From: Modestobacter versicolor
GTDB lineage: Bacteria; Actinomycetota; Actinomycetes; Mycobacteriales; Geodermatophilaceae
NCBI RefSeq assembly: GCF_014195485.1
Contig: NZ_JACIBU010000001.1
Location: 62,001-126,000, forward strand
DNA: 64,000 bases
Direction: 5' to 3'
Shown piece after piece: positions 1-9,087 of the stretch. The translations under genes and the position numbers were made by a program. The notes below the pieces were generated by a model. That model was given only the letters and a program-made list of their open reading frames with translations, was not told where the DNA came from and did not search any database. The first letter of the stretch is position 1. Each line of letters begins with the position of its first letter.

Positions 1-349
1 TGCCGCGTGGGTACTCCGGGTCGCGGGCGAAGAAGGCCTCCTGCAGCCGCTCGTAGCCCAGCACCGGGTCGCGGCCGCCGGGGTCGAGGTCGAAGGTCCA
101 GCTGCGCTCGTCGTGAGTCGGGCCGCAGATGCCCATCGAGATCACCGGCTCGAGCCCGAGCAGCCGCCGGACGATCGCCGCGCGGTTGGCCCACGGGCAG
201 GCCCGGGCGATGACCAGCCGGTAGCGGCCGGCCTCCACGGGCCAGCCGCTGGAGCCGTCGGCGGTGATCCGGTCGGTGATGTAGTTCTGGTCGCGCTGGT
301 ACTCCTGGCCGGGTGCGACGTAGCCGCTGCCGCTCTGTTCGGTGCTCAC
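1..349 (-). CDS. Glutathione S-transferase / glutathionyl-hydroquinone reductase-like protein (C-terminus outside window)
   Basis: Only the first 116 codons are present; the gene runs off the left edge. The N-terminal thioredoxin-fold portion carries the motif ACPWANRAAIVRRLLGLE, which matches the catalytic-Cys 'CPWAHR' signature of the Xi-class GST/glutathionyl-hydroquinone reductase family. That family reductively removes thiol adducts from quinols. Actinobacteria mostly lack glutathione, so a mycothiol-type thiol is the likely co-substrate (inference). The GTG start is supported by a GGGGAGGG ribosome-binding site directly upstream. Family assignment is good; substrate unknown. Confidence 0.85.
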   Translation of the reverse strand, partial: MSTEQSGSGYVAPGQEYQRDQNYITDRITADGSSGWPVEAGRYRLVIARACPWANRAAIVRRLLGLEPVISMGICGPTHDERSWTFDLDPGGRDPVLGYERLQEAFFARDPEYPRG

Positions 350-488
350 GTCCCCACCCTCCCCGAGCGGGTGCCGCAGCGCTCGGTGGGCCCGGCCGCC
401 GTTGCGCGCGGACGCACCCGTCGCGGGCCGGGACACGTGCACCCGGGCGCAACCGCGGTGCAGGCCGCGGGTCGCCTAGCCTGGGGTC

Positions 489-731
489 ATGGCCGCAGCC
501 CCGTTCCGCCCGCCCTGGTTCGGCAACGTCGGGGTGCAGGTGCTCGCCGGGATCGCGGTCGTCTACAACCTGTACCAGCTCGTCACCAAGGTCATCGACG
601 AGCAGTACGGCGAGGCGTTCCTCAGCTTCGCGTGGACCGTGGTCTTCGGTTACGTGCTGCTGGAGTCGCTGCGGGCGCGCAAGGCCCAGCAGACCGCCGT
701 CGACGACGAGCCGGCCGAGAACACCGACTGA
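489..731 (+). CDS. Small two-helix membrane protein, unknown function
   Basis: This 80-residue protein starts MAAAPFRPPWFGN and has two hydrophobic stretches (about residues 15-33 and 46-60), then a short charged tail ending in DDEPAENTD. It fits a small inner-membrane protein with both termini on the same side. The stop codon abuts, with no spacer, the stop of the convergent formate/nitrite channel gene. No known domain is recognised and function is unknown. Confidence 0.7.
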   Translation: MAAAPFRPPWFGNVGVQVLAGIAVVYNLYQLVTKVIDEQYGEAFLSFAWTVVFGYVLLESLRARKAQQTAVDDEPAENTD

Positions 732-1580
732 TCAGGCCCGCTCGGCGTCCGGCGCCGAGGTGGTCGCCGCCTCGTCGGGCTGGTCGCGCAGGAACAGGTA
801 CCAGTAGGACGTCGACACGAAGACCACCGCGCCGACCAGGTTGCCCACGCCGGCGAACAGCCAGTTGAGCAGCACGTCGCCCCAGCCGAGGTCCGGCACC
901 CCGGCGAAGACGGCCGCGGGCAGGAAGAACATGTTGGCGACGACGTGGTCGAAGCCCATCGCCACGAACGCCATGATCGGGAAGAAGATCGCCAGGATCT
1001 TTCCCGAGACGGTCTTCGACGCCAGCGACATCCACACCGCCAGGCAGACCAGCCAGTTGCAGCCGACCCCGCGCAGGAACGTCTGCCATGGCGACTCGCC
1101 CAGCGCCTTGCCCTCGGCGATCGCGGCGAGCCGCTCGTAGGTCAGCCCGGGGCTCCCGCTGGCCCCCGACTCGCCAATCACGCCGGTCTGCACGGCCAGG
1201 AAGTACGCCACCACCAGGGCGCCGATCAGGTTGCCGACCAGCACCAGCGTCAGGTTCCGGACGACGTCGCCCACGCTGATCTTGCCCCGCATGGCGCTCA
1301 GCGGGACGAGCATCATGTTGCCGGTGGCCAGGTCGGAGCCGGCGATGAGCACCAGCACCAGGCCGAGGGTGAACGCCGCACCCATGAACAGCGTCGGCAG
1401 CGTGCCCCAGGTCTCCGGGTCCAGGCCCGAGGAGACGGTGATCGCCACCAGCGCGCCGAAGGAGATGTAGGCGCCGGCTAGGAAGGCGCTGACCAGCACC
1501 CGGTCCCAGCTGCGGTGGGTCTTCTTGGTCCCGGTCGCGACGGCGGCCTGGGCCATCTCCTGCGGTTCGCGGTCGGACAT
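732..1580 (-). CDS. Formate/nitrite transporter (FNT) family channel
   Basis: This is a 282-residue integral membrane protein of normal FNT length (FocA/NirC type). It probably forms a pentameric channel for formate, nitrite or another small monovalent anion. Family features visible are the hydrophobic segment after SWDRVLVSAFLAGAYISFGA, the broken helix with SDLATGNMM, and FDHVVANMFFLPAAVF near the fifth helix. An upstream in-frame extension exists, but ATG 1580 is preferred because GGAGG sits just ahead of it and the conserved domain begins shortly after. No formate dehydrogenase or nitrite reductase is adjacent, so the substrate is open. Confidence 0.9.
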   Translation of the reverse strand: MSDREPQEMAQAAVATGTKKTHRSWDRVLVSAFLAGAYISFGALVAITVSSGLDPETWGTLPTLFMGAAFTLGLVLVLIAGSDLATGNMMLVPLSAMRGKISVGDVVRNLTLVLVGNLIGALVVAYFLAVQTGVIGESGASGSPGLTYERLAAIAEGKALGESPWQTFLRGVGCNWLVCLAVWMSLASKTVSGKILAIFFPIMAFVAMGFDHVVANMFFLPAAVFAGVPDLGWGDVLLNWLFAGVGNLVGAVVFVSTSYWYLFLRDQPDEAATTSAPDAERA

Positions 1581-1669
1581 CGGTGCCTCCGGGGGACGCT
1601 CCCGCGGCCGTCTGCTCGGCCACCGGGACCAGCCTCGCGGGCCGGGCGCCGTCCTGCCAGGCGGGAGGG

Positions 1670-1969
1670 TCAGTAGGAGCCGCCGCCGTCGCTGCCGCCG
1701 CTGCTGCCGCCGTCGGAGCCGCCACCCCAGCCGCCACCCCAGCCGCCGCCGTCCCAGCCGCCGCCGGGGTGCCGGTCGTCCCCGTTCGCCCCGCCGTCCC
1801 CGGTCCAGGTGCTGCCGGTCGACCCGTCGGTGCCGTACCCGCCCTGCTGCCACTGCCGCCGGCGCTTCCAGCGGCGGTGGTCGCGCCGCGCGCTGACGAC
1901 GACGAGCACCAGGACGGCGGTCATCGCCACGGCCATGAACGCGACCGGGATGAGGAAGAACGACGGCAC
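1670..1969 (-). CDS. Single-pass membrane protein with glycine/serine-rich tail
   Basis: A 99-residue protein with one N-terminal transmembrane helix (about residues 3-25, FFLIPVAFMAVAMTAVLVLVV), a basic stretch (RRDHRRWKRRRQW) and a tail almost entirely of Gly, Asp, Ser and Trp. The GTG start at 1969 has a GGAGGT ribosome-binding site. It is divergent from a second membrane protein with a similar Gly/Asp/Ser tail at 2050-2307. No known domain; function unknown. Confidence 0.6.
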   Translation of the reverse strand: MPSFFLIPVAFMAVAMTAVLVLVVVSARRDHRRWKRRRQWQQGGYGTDGSTGSTWTGDGGANGDDRHPGGGWDGGGWGGGWGGGSDGGSSGGSDGGGSY

Positions 1970-2049
1970 CGGGGACCTCCGGCTCGGGGGAGAGGGTGAG
2001 CCTGCCAGCTGGACTGGCGCAGCAGCGAGCACCCCGACACGATCGCCGC

Positions 2050-2307
2050 GTGAAGATCATCGCGGTCCTCGTCGTGGTCGTCGTGGTGCTGGTCGTGATC
2101 GGCCGGCTGTCCAAGAGCTCCGGGACGTCGCGGCGCACGGACGCCGGCGGGTCCGGGTACGCGGGGGACGGCGGCGGGTGGCACGGGCACCACGGCGGGC
2201 ACTCCTCCGACGGGAACGGCTCTGACGGGAACGGCTCTGACGGTGGTTCCGACGGCGGCTCGGGCGGCGGGGACGGCGGCGGTGGTGGTGGTGGCGGCGG
2301 GGACTGA
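2050..2307 (+). CDS. Small membrane protein with glycine/aspartate-rich tail
   Basis: An 85-residue protein starting VKIIAVLVVVVVVLVVIG, a single strongly hydrophobic helix. It is followed by a low-complexity tail (DGNGSDGNGSDGGSDGG, then a run of nine Gly before the final Asp). GTG 2050 is preferred because it places the helix at the N-terminus; an upstream in-frame start would add 18 residues with no recognisable signal. It is divergently paired with the similar protein at 1670-1969. A perfect 14-bp-arm hairpin lies just after the stop. Function unknown. Confidence 0.6.
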   Translation: MKIIAVLVVVVVVLVVIGRLSKSSGTSRRTDAGGSGYAGDGGGWHGHHGGHSSDGNGSDGNGSDGGSDGGSGGGDGGGGGGGGGD

Positions 2308-2325
2308 CCACCCCCTGCGCGAGTC

Positions 2326-2355
2326 GAGCTCTGCCCACAGGTGTGGGCAGAGCTC
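2326..2355. terminator. Hairpin between convergent genes (TGCTCTGC-type family, variant)
   Basis: Perfect inverted repeat with 14-bp arms (GAGCTCTGCCCACA and its complement) and a GG centre. It lies between the ends of convergent genes at 2307 and 2388 and probably acts as a bidirectional terminator. Its core resembles the hairpins at 18118, 22813 and 56266. Confidence 0.7.
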
Positions 2356-2387
2356 TAGCTCAGCGGGAGGACATGTCGCCGGCCGGG

Positions 2388-2978
2388 TCAGTCGTCGGCG
2401 GCGGACCGCGGCCGGGCACGGACGTGCATCCGCTCACCCTGCGGTCCGAACAGCGCCAGCAGCTCGACCGGCGCCGGGCCCGGGTTGGTCAGCGCGTGCG
2501 GCACGTGGGTGTCGAACTCGACCACCTCGCCCGGCATCAGCACCAGCTCCTGCTCGCCGAGGTACAGCACGAACCGGCCGTTGAGCACGTACAGCCACTC
2601 GTAGCCCTCGTGCGTCTTCAGCTCGAACCCGCCGGCCGGCCAGCCGGGCGGGACGATCAGCTTGTAGGCCTGCAGCCCGCCGGGGCGGCGGGTCAGCGGC
2701 AGCATCGTCATCCCGTTGCGCTCGACCGGGCGGGGGTGCACCCGGGGGTCGGACGACGGTGGCTCGTCGAGCAGCTGGTCCAGCGGCACCTGCAGCGCGC
2801 GGGTGAGCGGCAGCAGCAGCTCGAGGGTGGCCTTGCGCTGCCCGGACTCCAATCGGGACAGCGTGCTGACCGAGATGCCGGTGGTCTCCGACAGCTGGGT
2901 CAGCGTGGTGTCCTTGCGCTGGCGCAGCGCCCGCAGCCGGGGGCCGACCGCCTGCAGCACCGCATCGACGTCGCTCAC
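2388..2978 (-). CDS. XRE-family transcriptional regulator with C-terminal cupin
   Basis: A 196-residue regulator. Residues about 10-65 form an XRE/HTH_3 helix-turn-helix (RALRQRKDTTLTQLSETTGI, SVSTLSRLESGQRKATL). Residues about 105-180 form a cupin_2 domain (HEGYEWLYVLNGRFVLYLG, LMPGEVVEFDTHVPHAL). This is the small-molecule-sensing XRE-cupin architecture (SutR/PuuR-like). GTG 2978 is chosen; an upstream TTG at 3002 is possible. Upstream DNA holds an imperfect TTTGCC/GGCAA inverted repeat next to the start and two TTTCGGCGCCGAA palindromes, likely operators for autoregulation or control by another protein. Regulon and ligand unknown. Confidence 0.88.
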   Translation of the reverse strand: MSDVDAVLQAVGPRLRALRQRKDTTLTQLSETTGISVSTLSRLESGQRKATLELLLPLTRALQVPLDQLLDEPPSSDPRVHPRPVERNGMTMLPLTRRPGGLQAYKLIVPPGWPAGGFELKTHEGYEWLYVLNGRFVLYLGEQELVLMPGEVVEFDTHVPHALTNPGPAPVELLALFGPQGERMHVRARPRSAADD

Positions 2979-3027
2979 CCACCCAGTTTGCCGCTGTGGC
3001 AACCCGGTTTGTCAACAAGCAACTCAC

Positions 3028-3074
3028 TTTCGGCGCCGAATGTCAGGAGGCGGAGTTGGCTTTCGGCGCCGAAA
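3028..3074. promoter_or_regulatory. Twin TTTCGGCGCCGAA palindromes upstream of XRE-cupin gene
   Basis: Two near-identical palindromes, 3028-3041 and 3061-3074 (TTTCGGCGCCGAAA, the first ending in T), lie 33 bp apart centre to centre, about three helical turns. They sit in the short gap between the GH15 stop (3083) and the XRE-cupin start (2978). This is operator-like architecture; the bound protein is not known. Confidence 0.6.
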
Positions 3075-3082
3075 GCGAAAGG

Positions 3083-4924
3083 TCAGGTGGCCTCAGAGAC
3101 GGTGATCGCGGCGTTGACCAGCGCCAGGTGCGACAGCGCCTGCGGCAGGTTGCCCAGGAAGTCGCCGCTCGCCGGGTCGACCATCTCGGCCAGCAGCCCG
3201 ACGTCGTTCGCGGTGGCCATCAGCTCGTCCATCAGCGCGCGGGCCTCGTCGACCCGCCCGCACAGCGTCAGCGCCGACACCAGCCAGAACGAGCAGGCCA
3301 GGAACGCCCCCTCCTCCTTCGCCGCCCCGCTGTAGCGGTGCAGGTACGGCCCGGTGCCGAGCTCGTCGCGCAGCGCGTCCAGCGTCGAGCTCATCCGCTC
3401 GCCCCGGTCGAAGCCGCTGATCGCGTGCAGCACGATCGAGGCGTCCAGCTGGTCGCTGCCCGGGAACCAGACGTAGGCGCCGCGCTCGGCAGACCAGCAG
3501 TTCTCCTCCACCCATGACCGGATCCGGGCGGCCTCGCTGCGCCAGCGGGAGTCGTCGCCGGGGACCTGCCCCGCGTCGGCGAGCTCGACGGCCTTGGTCA
3601 GCGCCATCCAGGCGCCGAGCTTGGACGTCGTGTAGTGCCGGTGCTCGGGCAGCTCCCACATGCCGGAGTCCTTGCTCTGCCACCGGTCGCAGGTCAGGTC
3701 GGCGATCTCGGCGAGCAGCCGGCCGGTCTCGGCGTCCAGCACGTTCCCGTGCTCGACGTACAGCGAGACGATGGCGAACAGGTCGCCGAACACCCCCAGC
3801 TGCAGCTGCGCGGCCGCGTTGTTGCCGCTCACCACGGGCGTCGAGCCGCGCCAGCCGGGGACGTCGCGGAACGTCGCCTCAGGCACCAGCCCGCCGTCGA
3901 GGGAGTAGACGACCTGCGGCTCGGGGCCGTGCCGGCGCACCGTGGACAGCAGCCAGCTGATCGCCCCGTGGGTCTCCTCGCGCAGGCCGAAACGGAACAG
4001 CGCGGTGAGCGCGTAGGCGGAGTCGCGCACCCAGGCGTAGCGGTAGTCCCAGTTCTTGCTCGTGGTCAGGCTCTCCGGCAGCGAGGTGGTCGCGGCGGCG
4101 ACCATCGACCCGCTGGCGGCGTGGATGAGCTGCTTGAGCAGCAGGGTGCTGCGCCGGACGGCGTCCTCCCACGGGCCGGTCCAGGAGAACTCGCCCATCC
4201 AGGCGGTCCAGTTGTCGACGGTGCGGTCGACGCCCCGGTCGACGTCCTCGGCGGCCGGCAGGAACAGCGGCTCGCGCTCGGTGGCGACCAGGCCGAGCAG
4301 GTGCCGCGAGCCCGGCGAGGTGGTGAAGGTGACGTCGATCCGCCGGTCGCCGTCGGTGACCTCGTCGGCGTTGAGCGTGCGGACGGCGAGGGTCAGCCCG
4401 TCGACGCGCAGCACCGGGCCGTGCGCCGTCTGGTGCACCCACGGCGACACCGTGTTCAGGCAGGTGCCCGGCCGCACCGCGGCCCGCACCCGCACCGAGC
4501 CGGTGAGCCCCTCGATCCGGCGGGCCAGCTCGGACCACGGCAGGCGCCCGGCGATGCCGGAGTTCAGCGCGTCGGTGACCCGCACCGAGCCCGACGCGGT
4601 GGTGAAGGTCGTGGTGAGCACGTTGGTGTGCTCGACGTAGGACCGGACGACGGTGAAGTCCTCGTCCGGGCACAGCTCGATGCAGCCGCCGTTCTCCGCG
4701 TCCAGCAGCGCGCCGAACACCGGCGATGCGTCCATCTCCGGCAGCGGCAGCCAGTCGACGCGGCCGTCCCGGGCGATCAGCGCGATCGTGCGGCCGTCGC
4801 CGATCGCGGCGTAGGAGCGCAGGTCGGCGTAGCCCGCGTCGTCCCGCTCGTCGACCGGCGAGGCGACGGCGCCGTCCGCACCCCAGTGCAGGTGCGGACG
4901 GCGCCGGGGGTCGCCGGGGGTCAC
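3083..4924 (-). CDS. Glycoside hydrolase family 15 protein (glucoamylase/trehalase-like)
   Basis: A 613-residue cytoplasmic enzyme with the standard GH15 layout. It has an N-terminal beta-sandwich (from about residue 30, [19 protein letters not shown]) and an (alpha/alpha)6 catalytic barrel. The barrel carries [19 protein letters not shown] (about residues 290-310) and [21 protein letters not shown], typical of the bacterial glucoamylase/trehalase-like subgroup. The likely reaction is hydrolysis of alpha-glucosidic bonds (trehalose or malto-oligosaccharides); which one cannot be told from sequence. The GTG start overlaps the upstream SDR gene's stop by 4 nt, so the two are co-transcribed and translationally coupled. 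Confidence 0.92.
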   Translation of the reverse strand: MTPGDPRRRPHLHWGADGAVASPVDERDDAGYADLRSYAAIGDGRTIALIARDGRVDWLPLPEMDASPVFGALLDAENGGCIELCPDEDFTVVRSYVEHTNVLTTTFTTASGSVRVTDALNSGIAGRLPWSELARRIEGLTGSVRVRAAVRPGTCLNTVSPWVHQTAHGPVLRVDGLTLAVRTLNADEVTDGDRRIDVTFTTSPGSRHLLGLVATEREPLFLPAAEDVDRGVDRTVDNWTAWMGEFSWTGPWEDAVRRSTLLLKQLIHAASGSMVAAATTSLPESLTTSKNWDYRYAWVRDSAYALTALFRFGLREETHGAISWLLSTVRRHGPEPQVVYSLDGGLVPEATFRDVPGWRGSTPVVSGNNAAAQLQLGVFGDLFAIVSLYVEHGNVLDAETGRLLAEIADLTCDRWQSKDSGMWELPEHRHYTTSKLGAWMALTKAVELADAGQVPGDDSRWRSEAARIRSWVEENCWSAERGAYVWFPGSDQLDASIVLHAISGFDRGERMSSTLDALRDELGTGPYLHRYSGAAKEEGAFLACSFWLVSALTLCGRVDEARALMDELMATANDVGLLAEMVDPASGDFLGNLPQALSHLALVNAAITVSEAT

Positions 4925-5814
4925 GGGGTCGGCATCCCACCGTTGACGTTGAGGGTCTCGCCGGTGACGTAGCTGGACTCCGGCGAGGCCAGGAAGACGT
5001 AGGCCGGGCCGAGCTCCGCCGGCTGCCCGGCGCGGCCCAGCGGGGTCTCCTTGCCGAACTCCGGCAGCGCCTCGGTGGGCTGGCCGCCGGTGGCCTGCAG
5101 CGGGGTCCAGAACGGACCGGGGGCCACGACGTTCACCCGGATCCCCTTGGGCGCGAGCTGCTGGGCCAGCGCCTTGCTCATCGTGTTGATCGCGGCCTTG
5201 GTGGTCGCGTAGTCGACCAGACCGGGGGCGGGGGAGTAGGCCTGGATGGAGCTGGTGTTGATGATCGTGGAGCCCGGGGGCAGGTGCGGCAGCGCCTCCT
5301 GGACGATCCAGAACAGCGCGTAGACGTTGGTCTTGAAGGTCGCGTCGAACTGCTCGGTGGTGACGTCGGCCAGGTCGTCGACCCAGGTCTGCTTGCCGGC
5401 GACGTTGGCGACGATGTCGATGCCGCCCAGGGCGTCCAGCGTGGTGTGCACCAGGGCGCGCGCCGCGGTCTCGTCGGAGATGTCGGCCGGGGCGAGCACC
5501 GCCTTGCGGCCGGCCTCCTCGATGAGCTGGGCGACCTCCTTGGCGTCGGACTCCTCGCTGGGGAGGTAGTTCAGGACGACGTCGGCGCCCTCGCGGGCGA
5601 AGGCGATGGCGGCGGCGCGGCCGATGCCGGAGTCGGCACCGGTGACCAGCGCCTTGCGGTCGGTGAGCCGGCCGGTGCCGCGGTAGCTCTGCTCGCCGTG
5701 GTCGGCGCCGGGCGTCAGGTCCTCCGCGAGCCCGGGGGCGTCCTGGTGCTGCTCGGGATAGCCGTCGGTGCGGTAGAGCGTGGTCGGGTCGGAGAAGGTG
5801 AACTGGTCGGCCAT
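4921..5814 (-). CDS. SDR-family oxidoreductase, general-stress (YhxC/GS39-like) type
   Basis: A 297-residue short-chain dehydrogenase. The long N-terminal preamble with [22 protein letters not shown] is typical of the stress-associated YhxC/Gsp39 subfamily. The Rossmann motif TGADSGIG follows (about residues 57-64), then the NVAGKQ stretch and the catalytic YxxxK (YATTK). ATG 5814 follows a GAGGTC ribosome-binding site; an in-frame start 12 codons upstream is less likely. It is first in an operon with the overlapping GH15 gene, suggesting shared use in carbohydrate or osmotic-stress metabolism (inference). Substrate unknown. Confidence 0.88.
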   Translation of the reverse strand: MADQFTFSDPTTLYRTDGYPEQHQDAPGLAEDLTPGADHGEQSYRGTGRLTDRKALVTGADSGIGRAAAIAFAREGADVVLNYLPSEESDAKEVAQLIEEAGRKAVLAPADISDETAARALVHTTLDALGGIDIVANVAGKQTWVDDLADVTTEQFDATFKTNVYALFWIVQEALPHLPPGSTIINTSSIQAYSPAPGLVDYATTKAAINTMSKALAQQLAPKGIRVNVVAPGPFWTPLQATGGQPTEALPEFGKETPLGRAGQPAELGPAYVFLASPESSYVTGETLNVNGGMPTP

Positions 5815-5865
5815 GACCTCAGCCGTGCCCCACCCGGCGGTGTGCCACACACCGCCCGGCAGCCG

Positions 5866-7455
5866 TCAGCCGTTCCCGCGGCCGCCGCCCCCGCCACCAC
5901 CGGGGCCGCGCCAGTCGCCGACGTTCTCCTCGATCCACTCCTCGATCTCCTCGGGGGTGGTCGGGAAGGCCTCCTCACCGCCCCCGTCCTCCTCGGGTGC
6001 CGGCGCGGGGGCCGGCGCGGGTGCAGGGGCGGGAGCAGGGGCGGGAGCGGGCCGCGGGGTGGGGGTCGGGGTGGGCGTCGGCGGCGGCGGAGCGATCGCG
6101 TACGCCACCGTGACGATGGCGCCCGGCGTCAGCTGCCCGACCGGGTTGACCGTGAGCACCGAGTCGGCCGCCACGTCGGCGGTCTCCTGCGGCTGCAGGG
6201 CCACCTGCAGCTGCTTCGCCGTCAGCTCGGCCTGCACCTCGGCGACCGGGCGGCCGACGTAGTCGGCCAGCGCGAGGCCGACCAGCTCGACCGGCGGCGG
6301 GGCCGAGGTGGAGGTGGTCGTGGGTGCCGCGGCCGGCGGGTCCGGGCGGTCGGCGGCCACCGCGAGGAAGCCGGCGGTGCCGCCACCCACGACCAGCACG
6401 GTCAGCAGGGCGCCCACCAGGAACGGCCAGCGCCGGCGGGTGGGTTCGGGCTCCGGCTCGTCCTCGAGGGCGCGGAGCTCGGCCAGGTCGTGCACCTCGC
6501 CGTCCTGGGGGAGGACGAAGGCCCGGGTCGGCGGGAACGGCGGCGGCGGAGTGGGGGTGCGCACCGGCTCCGTCGTCCGGACCGCCGGCATCACCGCGGT
6601 CCGCGGGGCGTCGGCGCCCGCCGGCCGGCCGGCGATGACGTCGTCGATGGCGGCGCGGAAGGCGGCGCCGTCGGGGAAGCGCTGCTGCGGGTCCTTGACG
6701 ATGGCCTGCTCGATCAGCCGGCGCACCGGCTCGGGGACGTGCGCCGGCAGCGGCGGCGGCACCTCGCGGATCTGCCGGAGCGCGATCTGGGTGGGCGTGC
6801 CGCCGTCGAAGCCGCGGTGCCCGGCGAGGCACTCGTAGCCGATCAGCCCCAGCGCGTAGACGTCGCTGGCCGGGCCGGCCCTCATGCCCTGCGCCTGCTC
6901 GGGCGAGAGGTAGTTGGCGGTGCCGATGACCTCGCCGGTCGCGGTGAGCGGGATGCTCGCCGCGGAGACGGCGACGCCGAAGTCGGTGAGCTTGACCGAG
7001 CCGTCGGAGCCGAGCAGCACGTTGCCGGGCTTGACGTCCCGGTGGACGACGCCGGCCGCGTGCGCGGCGCCCAGCCCGGCGGCGCTGTGCCGCAGCACCT
7101 CGAGGGTGCGGTCGACCGTCAGCCGGCGCTCGCGCTCCAGCACGGTCGACAGCGCCTCTCCGCGCACCAGCTCCATCACCAGGTAGGCCTGCTGCTCGCC
7201 GGCCGCGTCGAGCACCTCGCCGTAGTCGAACAGCGTCGCGATGTTCGGGTGCACCAGGCCGGCGGAGTGCTGGGACTCGGCGCGGAACCGGGCCAGGAAC
7301 GTCGGGTCGGCGGTGTAGTCGCTGCGGAGCACCTTGACCGCGACGTCCCGGTTCAGCCGGGTGTCCCGCGCCCGCCACACCTGGCCCATGCCGCCGGTGG
7401 CGATGAGCTCGTCGAGCGCGTAGCGCCCACCGAGGAGCTGGCGGTCCGGGTCCAC
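5866..7455 (-). CDS. Ser/Thr protein kinase with extracellular PASTA-like domain (copy A)
   Basis: A 529-residue Hanks-type kinase. Residues about 10-275 form the kinase domain, with glycine loop GGMGQV at 21-26, lysine K41, HRDVKPGN at 138-145 and DFG at 158-160. A Pro-rich juxtamembrane linker (about 280-340) leads to one transmembrane helix (about 343-367). The extracellular PASTA-like unit (about 389-453, VGRPVAEVQAELTAKQLQV) is followed by an Ala-Pro repeat and a glycine-rich end. GTG 7455 has GGCAGGA upstream. It is divergent from an AAA+ ATPase and close in sequence to the kinase at 10278-11828. PASTA kinases sense cell-wall fragments; substrates here are unknown. Confidence 0.92.
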   Translation of the reverse strand: MDPDRQLLGGRYALDELIATGGMGQVWRARDTRLNRDVAVKVLRSDYTADPTFLARFRAESQHSAGLVHPNIATLFDYGEVLDAAGEQQAYLVMELVRGEALSTVLERERRLTVDRTLEVLRHSAAGLGAAHAAGVVHRDVKPGNVLLGSDGSVKLTDFGVAVSAASIPLTATGEVIGTANYLSPEQAQGMRAGPASDVYALGLIGYECLAGHRGFDGGTPTQIALRQIREVPPPLPAHVPEPVRRLIEQAIVKDPQQRFPDGAAFRAAIDDVIAGRPAGADAPRTAVMPAVRTTEPVRTPTPPPPFPPTRAFVLPQDGEVHDLAELRALEDEPEPEPTRRRWPFLVGALLTVLVVGGGTAGFLAVAADRPDPPAAAPTTTSTSAPPPVELVGLALADYVGRPVAEVQAELTAKQLQVALQPQETADVAADSVLTVNPVGQLTPGAIVTVAYAIAPPPPTPTPTPTPRPAPAPAPAPAPAPAPAPAPEEDGGGEEAFPTTPEEIEEWIEENVGDWRGPGGGGGGGRGNG

Positions 7456-7605
7456 CTGGACATCCTGCCCCGCCCGGTACCGGGGTGGGGAGTCGGCACC
7501 GGCAGAAATGTGCGGACGGCGCCGTCCGGAAACCGCTGTTGCGCCGGCGGCCGCGCTGCCAGGCTGCCCCCGGACCACCGCCGCGGTGGCCGCGGAGGAG
7601 GACGT

Positions 7606-9087
7606 GTGGAGCGCAGCTGGGCGTCGTACGGGCCGATCGCGACGGAGGCACCGGTGGGTGCCGACGGCCGCCCGCTGCAGCTCGCCGACCTGGGCAAGCT
7701 CGCCCGCCGCGGCGTGCGGGCGGTGGCCCAGGCCGCGCGGGTCGACGACCGGGTCACCTTCGCCTCGCTGCTGGGCGGGCACCTGGGCCCCCGCGCCGCC
7801 GGGGCGGAGGTGGCCGAGGAGGCCTGGCCCGGCTACGAGCACGTCAACGTGCAGGCCGGGCTGGACGCCTGGCTCGCCGGGGCCGGGCGGTCCAGCCAGG
7901 TGGTCGGCGTGCTGGCCTTCCGGCACCAGCTGTTCGGGCTGGCCGAGCTGCTCACCATGACCGACCTCGGCCCGCACTCGCCGCGGCCGGGCAACGCGGC
8001 CACCGTCAACCTGCCGTGCGGTCCGGACGGCGCCACCCGGCCCTGCCTGCGCTGCGCGCTGGTGCTGGTCGAGCAGGACGGGGTGCGCACGGCGCTGCTC
8101 GTCCGCGGCCCCGAGCCGGAGATGGGGCTGGTGCAGGCCTCGGTGCAGGCGCTGAGCACGGACCCGGCGGCCGCCGGTGCGGCGCTGCGGGAGATCCGGG
8201 TGGCCGCCGACGAGCACAACGTCTTCCGGCGGCAGGTGCTCTCCTTCGGCCAGGAGGTGTTCGGCCACGGGCAGACGCTGCTGCAGTTCCACCGCCGCAC
8301 GCAGCTGGACAGCGAGCAGCTGGTGCTCGACGCCGGGACGATGGCCGAGATCGAGCGGCAGGTGGTCGACGTCGCCCGGCACAAGGCGCGGCTGCTGGCC
8401 GCCGGGCAGCACCTCAAGCGCGGGCTGCTGCTGTACGGCCCGCCCGGGGTGGGCAAGACGCACACCGTCCGCTACTTGATCGGGCGGCTGGCCGAGACCA
8501 CCGTCGTCCAGCTGACCGGCAACGCGCTGCACCTGATCGCCGAGGCGTGCTCGGTGGCCCGGTCGCTGCAGCCGGCGATGATCGTGGTCGAGGACGTCGA
8601 CCTGATCGCCGAGGACCGCGGCATGCACCCCGGCCAGCACCCGCTGCTGTTCCAGCTGCTCAACGAGATGGACGGGCTGGCCGAGGACGCCGACGTGGTG
8701 TTCCTGCTGACCACCAACCGCGCCGACCTGCTGGAGCCGGCGCTCGCCGCGCGCCCGGGCCGGGTCGACCAGGCGGTCGAGCTGACGCTGCCCGACCGCG
8801 CCGCCCGGCGGGCGCTGTTCGACCTCTACCGCGGCTCGCTGGCGATGGACCTCGCCGGGCTGGACGACGTCCTGGACCGGACCGACGGGGTCACCGCCTC
8901 GTTCCTCAAGGAGCTGATCCGGCGGGCCGCGCTGTTCGCCGCCGATCGGACGGCGGACGGTGAGCTGCAGGTGTCGGCCGCGGACCTGACCAGCGCGCTG
9001 GACGAGCTGCTGGGCACCCGCAACGCGATGACCCGGACGCTGCTGGGCGCTCAGCCGACCAGCGCTCAGCCGACGAGGCTGGCGTAG
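7606..9087 (+). CDS. AAA+ ATPase (proteasomal/ARC-like fold), unknown role
   Basis: A 493-residue protein whose first 250 residues match no domain I know. The AAA+ core follows: Walker A GPPGVGKT at 278-285, Walker B MIVVEDVDL near 325, sensor 1 LLTTNRADL and arginine-finger region ARPGRVDQ. GTG 7606 follows GGAGGAGGA. The 3' end overlaps the convergent sortase gene by 22 bp. The CPCLRC-like cysteine pair around residues 143-150 (RPCLRC) may be structural. It is divergent from kinase A, hinting at a shared promoter region. Function is probably remodelling of a protein complex (inference). Confidence 0.88.
   Translation: MERSWASYGPIATEAPVGADGRPLQLADLGKLARRGVRAVAQAARVDDRVTFASLLGGHLGPRAAGAEVAEEAWPGYEHVNVQAGLDAWLAGAGRSSQVVGVLAFRHQLFGLAELLTMTDLGPHSPRPGNAATVNLPCGPDGATRPCLRCALVLVEQDGVRTALLVRGPEPEMGLVQASVQALSTDPAAAGAALREIRVAADEHNVFRRQVLSFGQEVFGHGQTLLQFHRRTQLDSEQLVLDAGTMAEIERQVVDVARHKARLLAAGQHLKRGLLLYGPPGVGKTHTVRYLIGRLAETTVVQLTGNALHLIAEACSVARSLQPAMIVVEDVDLIAEDRGMHPGQHPLLFQLLNEMDGLAEDADVVFLLTTNRADLLEPALAARPGRVDQAVELTLPDRAARRALFDLYRGSLAMDLAGLDDVLDRTDGVTASFLKELIRRAALFAADRTADGELQVSAADLTSALDELLGTRNAMTRTLLGAQPTSAQPTRLA

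Noticed and set aside
4726-9087. Very long plus-strand open frame through 4.7-9.1 kb
   Set aside because: Only its last 493 codons (from 7606) encode the AAA+ ATPase. The rest is antisense to the SDR and kinase genes and has the Arg/Gly/Ala-rich composition of GC-driven shadow frames.
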